From Lentisphaeria bacterium (GTDB taxonomy: Bacteria; Verrucomicrobiota; Lentisphaeria; Victivallales; UBA1829): a stretch of 64,000 bases of DNA. The DNA lies in the NCBI GenBank assembly GCA_017615635.1, contig JAFZZR010000099.1, forward strand, positions 1 through 64,000. The letters run 5' to 3'. The notes below the pieces were generated by a model. It was given only the letters and a program-made list of their open reading frames with translations. It had not been told where the DNA came from and made no database searches. Each line of letters opens with the position of its first letter. The stretch's first letter is position 1. A program made the position numbers and the translations under genes. This document shows positions 48,380-56,033 of the stretch, in pieces.

Positions 48380-49402
48380 TTACGGCGTTCTAAGTTCATC
48401 GAGGATGGTCTGGATCAGGTTGTCCGGAGTCACGTTTTCGGCCTCGGCCTCATAGCTGGGAACGATTCTGTGACGGAGCACATCCGGCGCGACATCCTTC
48501 ACATCCTGCGGGACCACATAGCAGCGGCCCTCCAGGAAGGCCAGGCCCTTGGCGGCCAGAGTCAGGGCGATGCCGGCCCGGGGCGAAGCGCCGAATTGGA
48601 TCAGTTCCGACAGATTGCCCAGACGCACGCCCTGCTGACGACCGGAAAGGGATCCGGCATATCCGGGCCGCGTGGCAATGACGATATCCAGGATGTATTC
48701 CAGGATCTTGTCGTCGGCATAGACTTTATCGACCCAGCCGCGCGCCTGGACGATCTCTTCCAGCTTTGCCACGGGCATGGCCCGCACGTCGAGCTGAGGA
48801 TGGGCCATGCGCTCGATGACCGTTTTTTCCGCATCGCGGGCGGGATATCCGACCTGCAGTTTGAACATAAAGCGGTCCACCTGTGCCTCGGGAAGCGGAT
48901 AGGTTCCCTCCTGCTCGATGGGGTTCTGCGTGGCCAGGACAAGGAAGGGCGAAGGCATTTTCCGGGTCTCGCCGGAGATGGTGGCCTGACGTTCCTGCAT
49001 GCACTCCAGAAGGGCACTCTGAACTTTTGCCGGCGCGCGGTTGATCTCGTCGGCCAGAACCAGATTGGCGAAAACCGGCCCTTCCTTCAGCTGGAACGTG
49101 TGGTCGTTCTGATTGTAAATCATGGTACCCGTCACGTCCGAAGGCAGAAGGTCCGGCGTAAACTGGATCCTCGAAAACGTTCCGTCGAGCGCCTGCGCCA
49201 GCGTTTTCACCAGCAGAGTCTTGGCCAGGCCGGGGACACCTTCCAGAAGAACATGTCCGTCTGCAATCAGCGCCAGAAGCATACGGTCCAGCAGTTTTTC
49301 CTGTCCGGCCAGGAACCGGTTGACTTCCGTCCGGAGCGGGCGGATAAATGCGGCGGCATCCGCGATTTTCGACTGGAGATCCCGCAGTTCTTCCTGATTC
49401 AT
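48380..49402 (-). CDS. MoxR family AAA ATPase
   Basis: 340 residues from ATG 49402, with GGAGG 6-7 nt upstream. Walker A GVPGLAKTLLVKT (~55), Walker B LVLADEINRAP, the sensor region FLVLATQNPIEQEG, and the C-terminal lid domain are typical of MoxR. It is first in the operon MoxR - DUF58 - membrane protein - VWA. A chaperone-like ATPase role is known for the family. Confidence 0.95.
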   Translation of the reverse strand: MNQEELRDLQSKIADAAAFIRPLRTEVNRFLAGQEKLLDRMLLALIADGHVLLEGVPGLAKTLLVKTLAQALDGTFSRIQFTPDLLPSDVTGTMIYNQNDHTFQLKEGPVFANLVLADEINRAPAKVQSALLECMQERQATISGETRKMPSPFLVLATQNPIEQEGTYPLPEAQVDRFMFKLQVGYPARDAEKTVIERMAHPQLDVRAMPVAKLEEIVQARGWVDKVYADDKILEYILDIVIATRPGYAGSLSGRQQGVRLGNLSELIQFGASPRAGIALTLAAKGLAFLEGRCYVVPQDVKDVAPDVLRHRIVPSYEAEAENVTPDNLIQTILDELRTP

Positions 49403-49513
49403 GATAATCGCCTCCATTTTCTGATTGTGTTTCATTACGATGAATCTTCCGGGCAGAATAGACAACGCACCGGTGAAAATGTTCCCACGGCGATGCGCCC
49501 GCACCTCATCCGT

Positions 49514-49542
49514 TTGAAAAGAGCCCGCATCCGGAGTATATT
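49514..49542 (+). promoter_or_regulatory. Promoter of the histidine phosphatase gene
   Basis: -35 TTGAAA (49514-49519), 17-bp spacer, -10 TATATT (49537-49542), 64 bp before the ATG at 49606. Confidence 0.55.
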
Positions 49543-49605
49543 ACCGGAGCGCCGGAGAAGAAGATCCGGTACGCACAGCACGATTCGCAGGAAAGCTTTG
49601 TTTTT

Positions 49606-50259
49606 ATGGATCCATCTCGCGATACAGTATTCACGGCAGTCCGACACGGTCAGACCGGCGCCAATCTTTCGGGCGTTCTTCAGGGGCATCTGGATACCCC
49701 GCTGGACGAAATCGGACGCGCCCAGGCGCGGATCGCGGCGGAACGGCTGAAGCAGGAAACCTTCGACCTTTTTTATACCAGCGATCTGTCCCGGGCACTT
49801 GAAACGGCACGGATCATCGGCGAAGCGCTGAAGATGGAGCCCGTTCCCCTGCCGGATCTGCGGGAATGGCATCTGGGCGAGCTGGAAGGACGGCCTCACG
49901 ATGAACTCAAGAACGAGTTCCCGGAAGTCATCCGGTCCTTCCGGCACGACATAACCGACGACATCCCGGTCCCCGGCGGCGAATCCCGGAACGAATTTTT
50001 CGCCCGGGTGGCGAACAGTCTGGACCGGCTCCGGCTGGAAAATCCGGGGGCGCGCATTCTGCTCGTCACGCACGGCGGGACCCTGCGCGCCGTCTACCGG
50101 CATATTGCGGGCGTGATCGATCCCGGGTGCCTGATCCCCCAGCCCGTCAATGCGGGGATCAGCCGGTTCCGCTACCATGAGGGCTCCTGGCAGATGCTCA
50201 GCTGGAACGAGACCGCCCATCTGGCGGGGATCGGACAGAAGGAAAGCCTGGCATTCTGA
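49606..50259 (+). CDS. Histidine phosphatase family protein
   Basis: 217 residues. The phosphate-binding RHG motif is TAVRHGQTGANL with His14 as the likely phospho-acceptor. Further motifs are YTSDLSRALETARII, LREWHLGELEGR and the second catalytic His in LLVTHGGTLRAVYRH. Phosphoglycerate mutase/CobC-like; the substrate is unclear. Cytoplasmic. Divergent from the MoxR operon. Confidence 0.92.
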   Translation: MDPSRDTVFTAVRHGQTGANLSGVLQGHLDTPLDEIGRAQARIAAERLKQETFDLFYTSDLSRALETARIIGEALKMEPVPLPDLREWHLGELEGRPHDELKNEFPEVIRSFRHDITDDIPVPGGESRNEFFARVANSLDRLRLENPGARILLVTHGGTLRAVYRHIAGVIDPGCLIPQPVNAGISRFRYHEGSWQMLSWNETAHLAGIGQKESLAF

Positions 50260-50411
50260 TGATTTTCCGAAAATCCGGAAAAAAGAAAGGATTTTGATTT
50301 GTATTTCCACGAATCGCAGGTGATATTAACGGACCGCAATGCTTCGGACGGGCCGTCGGGCGCCATCCGGACGATTTGCGTGCCAAGCCATCAACACGAG
50401 GAACCGAAGAT

Positions 50412-50897
50412 ATGAAAAAAGCTGCTCCCTTTTCCGTTCTCTGCCGATATTTTCTCCTCCTTGCATCCGCACTTCTGACCGGATCCGCCCTCCTCTCCTG
50501 CGCAAGCGACGGCAAGCCCGAACTGGATCCCTCCTACACGCCCGGCCCGAACGACAAGCTGACGCGGAGCGAACTCATTACTCTCATCAACGCCGGACAG
50601 GAATTCGCGGTCCATTCGGAATCCGTGAAAAAGCGTCTGACACCGGAGCAGTGCCGCTATGTCCGGAACACGCAGCCTTCCGTGCGGGAAGTCTATTATG
50701 CGCCGAAGTACGGACTGCTGGAGATGCGCTGGAAAATCTCCAAACACTCGGTACTCATTCTACGATCCCGGGGTTATCTGAACAGAGACAAGCAGAACTG
50801 GGAGCTGGAGATCTGCACCGTCCAGGAAACCGCGCCCGTTCCCGAGGGACTCCTTTCCCCGGAACTGGAGAAGAGTCTCGCGCTCCCGCCGAAGTGA
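50412..50897 (+). CDS. Small lipoprotein of unknown function
   Basis: 161 residues from ATG 50412. A lipoprotein signal ends at LLSC with Cys30. The mature domain (LTRSELITLINAGQEFAVHS, EVYYAPKYGLLEMRWKI) is alpha/beta and not recognised. A possible promoter is TTGTAT (50299-50304) and GATATT (50322-50327). It ends at a short CCGGATCCGG palindrome followed by T7 (50899-50917), a weak terminator. Confidence 0.75.
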   Translation: MKKAAPFSVLCRYFLLLASALLTGSALLSCASDGKPELDPSYTPGPNDKLTRSELITLINAGQEFAVHSESVKKRLTPEQCRYVRNTQPSVREVYYAPKYGLLEMRWKISKHSVLILRSRGYLNRDKQNWELEICTVQETAPVPEGLLSPELEKSLALPPK

Positions 50898-50930
50898 CCC
50901 GGATCCGGTGTTTTTTTCGCGGACGGATGC

Positions 50931-50999
50931 TTGAATAATCGGAGACACGTGCTACTGTAACGGAGACGAAAACGGGCCCGGCAGATGCCGGGTCTTTTT
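50931..50999 (+). promoter_or_regulatory. Promoter followed at once by a terminator hairpin (possible attenuator)
   Basis: -35 TTGAAT (50931-50936), 16 bp, -10 TACTGT (50953-50958). About 15 bp further, CCCGGCA (50977-50983) and TGCCGGG (50986-50992) form a tight hairpin followed by TCTTTTT. The MBL gene starts 40 bp later. Either the hairpin ends upstream transcription and the promoter call is wrong, or the leader is attenuated. Confidence 0.5.
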
Positions 51000-51038
51000 C
51001 ATGTACCGGAAGAAGGAAAAAACAGGAGAAGATCAATC

Positions 51039-51905
51039 ATGGCTGAAATTCAGGTTCTGGGAAGTGCGGCGGCGGAAGGCATTCCCGCCATTTTCTGCAA
51101 CTGCCGCGTCTGCCGCGAAGCGTGGAAAAACGGCGGCAAGGACATCCGTCTGCGCACCGCATACAAGCTGAGCGACGCGGTCCGCGTGGATTTCGGGCCG
51201 GACACGCTGTCGCAGGAGTATCGGTATCAGCTTCATTCCGAACGGCTGAAGCATCTCTTCATCACGCACAGCCATGAAGATCACTGCGTTCCGGACCTGC
51301 TTTCCTACCGGATGCCCGGATTCTCCAAGGTGGAGGAAGACAACATCCTGAACATTTACGGGAATGCCGGAATTATCCATAAACTGCAGAAGTTTTTCTG
51401 GAGCAAACCGTTTCCCTATTTCAACGGCGATTACACACGTTTTCGGCTGAACCTGGTCACGCTGGAAGCATATAAGCCCGTCATTCTGGAAGAGGAGAAT
51501 ATGGAATTCCTGCCTGTCCCCGCCGACCATCAGATCGGAATGCCAGGTGAACTGCCGCAGATCTTCGTGATCCGCGACGGATCTTCCCGGGCTCTGATCG
51601 CCAACGACACGGGTTTCCTCCGGGAAGAAGCCTGGCAGTTCCTGGAAGAGAAGAAGTTCAAGTTCGATCTGGTTATTTCCGACTGCACCGGAGGTCTCAA
51701 GGACAACGAACGGGGCCACATGAGCGGGAAATTCGTTCTGGAGACAAAGGCCCGGCTGGAAAAGATGGGCAGCGTCACGGATTCCACAAAGTACTTCATC
51801 AATCACTTCTCCCACAACGGACAGGCCACCCACGCGGAGCTGGAAGCACATTACAATCCGTACGGGATCCAAGTGGCATACGACGGCCTGACCATTTCGT
51901 ACTGA
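51039..51905 (+). CDS. MBL-fold metallohydrolase (PhnP/PqqB-like)
   Basis: 288 residues from ATG 51039, preceded by AGGAGA. It starts IQVLGSAAAEGIPAIFCNC, like PhnP/PqqB-type proteins with an N-terminal Cys pair motif (CNCRVC). The metal motif HSHEDH is at ~79-84, with further ligands in VPADHQIG and ANDTGF. Cytoplasmic. The substrate may be a cyclic phosphodiester or a related compound; not determined. Confidence 0.88.
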   Translation: MAEIQVLGSAAAEGIPAIFCNCRVCREAWKNGGKDIRLRTAYKLSDAVRVDFGPDTLSQEYRYQLHSERLKHLFITHSHEDHCVPDLLSYRMPGFSKVEEDNILNIYGNAGIIHKLQKFFWSKPFPYFNGDYTRFRLNLVTLEAYKPVILEEENMEFLPVPADHQIGMPGELPQIFVIRDGSSRALIANDTGFLREEAWQFLEEKKFKFDLVISDCTGGLKDNERGHMSGKFVLETKARLEKMGSVTDSTKYFINHFSHNGQATHAELEAHYNPYGIQVAYDGLTISY

Positions 51906-51942
51906 AGAGGCGGCCGCCTTCCGGTCCGGCGGTCCGGGTCTG

Positions 51943-52719
51943 TTATAAACCCCAGTCCGCCGGATCCGCGGAAGATTCCAGCTTCTGTTCCTGCTCGTCG
52001 GGCAGACCGCTGAAGAAATCGCAGCCGGTCCGCTTTTCCACTTCGTCCACGGTCACGATGAAGCTGCCCAGTCTTTTTTTCGTGGTCTCGTTCGGAATGA
52101 TGAAGCCGATCATCTTTTCCGGAGGCGTCGTATCCAGAACGACCTTGTAAAAGGACTGCGGGATCCGGATCCCCGTATCTTTCAGGAATCTGTCGTCCGC
52201 CGAAAAGATCGGGCCGGTGATAACGCAGATCCGCCCTTCCTTCCGGGCCCAGTTCCGCACCTGCTGCTCCAGCCGTTTCCAGATACCCCGGTTGCAGCCC
52301 GGCATCTGCGGCGATATATTGCTCATATAAAAGCTGTTCCGCATAGTCTCCTCCGAATACGTGAAATCCGCCGCCGGCGCCAGATGGCCCTTGTCGTAGC
52401 CGGTCTTCCGGTAGTCCCGGGGATACACAGGGTTTTCCACCAGAGGATCCGGACGGAACATGTTGGACCGCGCCACCCGGGGCAGCTCCAGTGTCTCCGC
52501 GGTCAATATGTAGCAGACCCAGATGGCCTGTCTTTCCTTTTTGCCGTATCCGATGGAGAATCCCCTGCGGGAGAGGAGCTGATCCGGAGGACTGGGGATG
52601 CCGTAGGAGAGATTTACGGACGCATCGTCAGGCGGCAGTCCGCGCAGAACGCCGCTGAGCATCAGCGTTGCGAACAGAAGAGAAAACATCACTCTGCGCC
52701 ATGATCTGAGGAACGGCAT
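51943..52719 (-). CDS. Secreted DNA/RNA non-specific endonuclease
   Basis: 258 residues from ATG 52719, which has GGAGG in place; a longer frame to 53058 overlaps the divergent gene. Residues 1-27 are a signal sequence. The beta-beta-alpha-metal motif is DKGHLAPAAD (usually DRGH), with catalytic His and downstream Asn in SNISPQMPGCNRGIW. The enzyme would degrade nucleic acids outside the cytoplasm. The Lys in place of Arg is conservative. Confidence 0.9.
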   Translation of the reverse strand: MPFLRSWRRVMFSLLFATLMLSGVLRGLPPDDASVNLSYGIPSPPDQLLSRRGFSIGYGKKERQAIWVCYILTAETLELPRVARSNMFRPDPLVENPVYPRDYRKTGYDKGHLAPAADFTYSEETMRNSFYMSNISPQMPGCNRGIWKRLEQQVRNWARKEGRICVITGPIFSADDRFLKDTGIRIPQSFYKVVLDTTPPEKMIGFIIPNETTKKRLGSFIVTVDEVEKRTGCDFFSGLPDEQEQKLESSADPADWGL

Positions 52720-52756
52720 TCGACCTCCCTGCATATTGTTGTCGATCCTGTAACGT

Positions 52757-52785
52757 AGTATACCCCCTATGCGTGAAAAAAGCAA
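52757..52785 (-). promoter_or_regulatory. Promoter of the nuclease gene
   Basis: Minus strand -35 TTGCTT (52785-52780), 17-bp spacer, -10 TATACT (52762-52757). Confidence 0.5.
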
Positions 52786-52829
52786 ACGGCGGAACGGGAA
52801 TATCTTCGGATAAAAAGAGAGCGGGGCTC

Positions 52830-52857
52830 TTGACTTTGGCATCTTGCGTGATATGTT
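52830..52857 (+). promoter_or_regulatory. Promoter of the MGH1-like glycosidase gene
   Basis: -35 TTGACT (52830-52835), 16-bp spacer, -10 TATGTT (52852-52857), 46 bp before ATG 52904. Divergent from the nuclease promoter. Confidence 0.55.
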
Positions 52858-52903
52858 TTCTCCATTCCTCAAAAAAGTATGATACCAACGGGAGAATCTC
52901 CGC

Positions 52904-54178
52904 ATGATGAATATGGAATCCGCAACTTCTTCCCCGAACAGGACGAACGACTCTTTCGAAAAAGCCTTCCGGACGGTCCACGACCATATCGTGGAGATCA
53001 TGCCGAAGATCCGCCGGGAACCTACGGGATGTCTTCGCGCGCCCTTTCTGACCGTCACCTGGGGCGCCTGCTACGCGGGCGTCTACGGATGGGACGATCA
53101 TTTCATGACGCTGCGTTTTGCCGCGGACGGGAAAATCGAAGAGCTGAAGAACTATCTGACGAATATGCTCTCCAGTCAGAGGGAGGACGGCTATATTCCG
53201 AACATCTACAACGACAGGGGACCGACGCGTCTGGCGTTTCATGCGCAGCCGTTTCTTGCGCAGAATGCGGCTGTTTATCTTTCCCTGGGGGGCGAGGAAG
53301 ATTTTGTGCGGGGGCTTTTTCCGAAGTTCACGGCCTATCTGAACTACTACTATCAGGCCATGCACTGGGAAAAAGGGCTCTGCTGCTGGCCGGAAACATA
53401 CATGTCGGGGATCGACAATGAAATTTCCGGCACGCTCTATCCCATCAATACCATGCTGGCGGCCGACCTGAACGCCTATCTGTATCTGGAATGCAAAGCC
53501 ATGAAGTATCTGGCGGACCGGCTCGGGCTCCCCGCGGGCGAAAACGAACCGCGTGCCGCCGCGCTGGCCGAAGCGGTCAATGCCTGTCTCTGGGATGAAG
53601 AGTACGGCTTCTACGGGAATTACAATACACAGTCCGGAGCGGTTCAGCTGGCTCTGTTCCGCGGGCGCCCCGACGGAGTGGGGAAATACAGTTTTCTGAG
53701 CGGAGTGGCCATCCCGGTCCTGTATGCCGGGCTTGCGTCTCCGGAGCGCGCCGAACGGATGGTGCGCGGATATCTTATGGATCCGAAGCACTTCCTCAGC
53801 GATTACGGATTCCGCAGTCTTTCCCGGTCCAGCGAATACTACAACAACGCCGTATGGGGCAATCCGCCCCGGTTCGGCAATCCGGCCCGGCTCACCAATT
53901 CAAACTGGCAGGGACCCGTCTGGGTCGTCCAGAATTATCAGGCGATCCTCGGACTTCTCCGGTACGGATACAGGGACGAGGCACGGCTGGTGACGGAACG
54001 GCTGATCCGTGCCCTGGCCGCCGGCATCGAAAAATACGGATTCATGCGGGAGAATATGGATGCGGAAACCGGCGAACCGCTGTATGCGGATAAATTCGCG
54101 TCCTGGAACCTGCTGGCCGACCTGCTTCCGAGCTTCGTCGAAGGGAAACCGCCGTTCCGGAACTTCCCCTGGGAGTAA
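52904..54178 (+). CDS. MGH1-like / GH63-type glycoside hydrolase
   Basis: 424 residues, no signal peptide. The alpha/alpha-toroid is marked by VYGWDDHFMTLRFAA (~62-76) with the catalytic-type Asp pair, QREDGYIPNIYNDRGPT, and the late motifs SNWQGPVWVVQNYQ and ADKFASWNLLADLLPSF. This matches mannosylglycerate-hydrolase/GH63 enzymes, which cleave alpha-linked sugars. The substrate is not certain. It is convergent with the esterase, sharing a terminator. Confidence 0.82.
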   Translation: MMNMESATSSPNRTNDSFEKAFRTVHDHIVEIMPKIRREPTGCLRAPFLTVTWGACYAGVYGWDDHFMTLRFAADGKIEELKNYLTNMLSSQREDGYIPNIYNDRGPTRLAFHAQPFLAQNAAVYLSLGGEEDFVRGLFPKFTAYLNYYYQAMHWEKGLCCWPETYMSGIDNEISGTLYPINTMLAADLNAYLYLECKAMKYLADRLGLPAGENEPRAAALAEAVNACLWDEEYGFYGNYNTQSGAVQLALFRGRPDGVGKYSFLSGVAIPVLYAGLASPERAERMVRGYLMDPKHFLSDYGFRSLSRSSEYYNNAVWGNPPRFGNPARLTNSNWQGPVWVVQNYQAILGLLRYGYRDEARLVTERLIRALAAGIEKYGFMRENMDAETGEPLYADKFASWNLLADLLPSFVEGKPPFRNFPWE

Positions 54179-54210
54179 GAGAAAGGCGGAGCAGTCCGCG
54201 GAGACAAAGG

Positions 54211-54253
54211 AAAGAGCCGTGCGGGAGACTCGCTTCCCGACATGGCTCTTTTC
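54211..54253. terminator. Bidirectional terminator
   Basis: AAAGAGCC (54211-54218) pairs with GGCTCTTT (54244-54251), with inner CGGGA/TCCCG pairs, giving a hairpin with A and T tracts on both sides, between convergent genes. Confidence 0.8.
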
Positions 54254-54276
54254 GTTTCTAAATCCGTTCGAACGTC

Positions 54277-55302
54277 TTACGATTTCAAAAACAGATCCAT
54301 GGCCGACCAGGCATCGGCCTTGTAGAACCGGTGGCCGCCATTTCCGACCACCAGACGGCAGCGGTCCGGACAACCGGCGGCCCGATAGGCCTCCTGCGCC
54401 CGGCGGAACTCCTCCTCTGCGGGGCCCAGGGGGAAGATCGTGTCGTCCCTGCCGTTGATGATCACCAGGTATTTCGGAGCACACAGGGCCGCCAGATCTC
54501 CCATGTCGCCCCATTCCAGCATACCGGGGAAGTAGTTGCAGTGACAATGCGGAACGGCCAGGATCGAATCGCGATAGGTGGAGAAGCAGCAGGACGGCAT
54601 GACGTGAGTAAGCCGGTCCAGAATCGCGCCGGAATAGATGGACGCGGTGCCGCCTCCGGAATTGCCGGTCACGCCGATCAGATCCTTCCGCAGGTCGGAT
54701 CGGGTATAAATGAAATCGATGGCCCGGTCGATATCGAAAACACGGTTTCCGATCAGCGTTTCGCCGAACATGAACGCATGGGGAGCCTGGATCGCGCATC
54801 CCGGCGTACGGTCCGAATTCACGCTGTTCTCGCCGAATGCGCGCTGTTCGATGCAGATCGCCGCATACCCCTTTTCCAGACACTGCAGAGCCAGATCACG
54901 GTCTCCGGTCTCGGTCCGGGGCGTGGTCTCGTCCTGCCATTTCACTTTCAGCGATACATGCATGCCCGTTCCGTGTCCCTGCACACAGATCCAGACGGGG
55001 AACGGCCCCTGCCCTTCGGGGATGCAAAGATAAATGGGGAAAGAGTATCCCTTTTCGGCCTGCAGCGTCATCTTGGTGACGGTCCCGTTTTCCACTTTGC
55101 GCTGCCACAGGATTTTCGGCGAAAGAGGCACGCGCTCCGCAAAGAATTTTCGGGTGAGGCCCAGGCGGTCCATCAGATCGGCGCGGGCCGATTTCTTCCA
55201 CTCTTCGAAGGGGACGTCCGGACGGAACCGGAAGGCGCCCGTTATGGTTTTTTGCCGTTCGATGGAAACTTTGTCCGGATACTGGATCAATTCGTCGCTC
55301 AT
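54277..55302 (-). CDS. Alpha/beta-hydrolase, acetylxylan esterase-like
   Basis: 341 residues. The nucleophile elbow GVTGNSGGGTASIYSG (GxSxG form GNSGG) is near ~227. An oxyanion-type stretch is VWICVQGHGTGMH (~102-114). The acid and His lie in INGRDDTIFPL and NGGHRFY. This layout matches the dienelactone hydrolase/acetyl xylan esterase group that deacylates glycans. No signal peptide. Own promoter upstream. Confidence 0.82.
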   Translation of the reverse strand: MSDELIQYPDKVSIERQKTITGAFRFRPDVPFEEWKKSARADLMDRLGLTRKFFAERVPLSPKILWQRKVENGTVTKMTLQAEKGYSFPIYLCIPEGQGPFPVWICVQGHGTGMHVSLKVKWQDETTPRTETGDRDLALQCLEKGYAAICIEQRAFGENSVNSDRTPGCAIQAPHAFMFGETLIGNRVFDIDRAIDFIYTRSDLRKDLIGVTGNSGGGTASIYSGAILDRLTHVMPSCCFSTYRDSILAVPHCHCNYFPGMLEWGDMGDLAALCAPKYLVIINGRDDTIFPLGPAEEEFRRAQEAYRAAGCPDRCRLVVGNGGHRFYKADAWSAMDLFLKS

Positions 55303-55343
55303 GAAAACTCTCCTGTATTTTTGCGGCCGGGGGCCGTTTCCGT

Positions 55344-55372
55344 ACTATACACTCGCCGTACGATTTTTGCAA
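55344..55372 (-). promoter_or_regulatory. Promoter of the esterase gene
   Basis: Minus strand -35 TTGCAA (55372-55367), 17-bp spacer, -10 TATAGT (55349-55344). Confidence 0.55.
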
Positions 55373-55411
55373 GAATTCAGCATTCGGAAGGGTTCCGTTT
55401 CCGATTTTTCT

Positions 55412-55439
55412 TTGGAATCGGGAAAAAGCATGCTATATT
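55412..55439 (+). promoter_or_regulatory. Promoter of the PNPOx-like gene
   Basis: -35 TTGGAA (55412-55417), 16-bp spacer, -10 TATATT (55434-55439). GGAAGGAG precedes the ATG at 55498. Confidence 0.6.
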
Positions 55440-55497
55440 AGACTTGAAGTCAGCGAAAAAACGGAGTCTGAACAATTACGGAAGGAGTTCACAAATC

Positions 55498-56001
55498 ATG
55501 AATCTGAAAAAAACGATCGCCTCGTTTCTCGCGCTCGGCAGTCTCTGCTTCTGCGGCATGGGAAATCTCTCCGCGGACGACGCCGCGTCGGCCCCGGAAC
55601 CGAAAACGGTGGAGGACGTCTGCGCCTTTCTGAAGAAAACGGGCGTGTACTATCTGGCCACAGTGGACGGGGATCAGCCCCGGGTGCGTCCCTTCGGCAC
55701 CGTGATGCTGTTCGAGGGGAAGCTGTACATTCAGACGGGGAAGAAAAAGAACGTATCCCATCAGATCGCGAAAAACGGAAAAGTGGAACTCTGCGCCTTC
55801 GACGGGTCCACGTGGCTCCGGCTCTCCGGGACACTGGTGGACGACGACCGGCGCGAGCCCAAGGCCGCCATGCTGGACGCCTATCCCAATCTGAAGAAAA
55901 TGTACAGTCCGGACGACGGGAACACGCAGGTTCTGTACTTCAAAGACGCCACGGCCGTCTTCAATTCCTTCAGCCGTCCGCCTGTCACCGTAACATTCTG
56001 A
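55498..56001 (+). CDS. Exported pyridoxamine 5'-phosphate oxidase-like flavoprotein
   Basis: 167 residues from ATG 55498. Residues 1-~27 look like a Sec signal (LKKTIASFLALGSLCFCGMG). The remainder is a split-barrel PNPOx-like domain: FLKKTGVYYLATVDGDQPRV (quoted to 20), RPFGTVMLFEGKLYI, TGKKKNVSHQIAKNGKVELC. Such domains usually bind FMN or F420 in the cytoplasm, so an export signal is odd. It lies 32 bp before GH38. Confidence 0.8.
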   Translation: MNLKKTIASFLALGSLCFCGMGNLSADDAASAPEPKTVEDVCAFLKKTGVYYLATVDGDQPRVRPFGTVMLFEGKLYIQTGKKKNVSHQIAKNGKVELCAFDGSTWLRLSGTLVDDDRREPKAAMLDAYPNLKKMYSPDDGNTQVLYFKDATAVFNSFSRPPVTVTF

Positions 56002-56033
56002 TTTTTCTCTTATAAAAGAACGGTCACGCACAA

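Noticed and set aside
46700-49750. Very long plus-strand open frame (about 1016 codons)
   Set aside because: It is antisense to MoxR, DUF58 and their partners, which have clear motifs; the frame is a by-product of G+C-rich codon use and reads as Arg/Gly/Pro-rich nonsense.
54331-55497. N-terminal extension of the PNPOx-like gene
   Set aside because: It is antisense to the esterase; ATG 55498 has GGAAGGAG, a promoter and a signal peptide.
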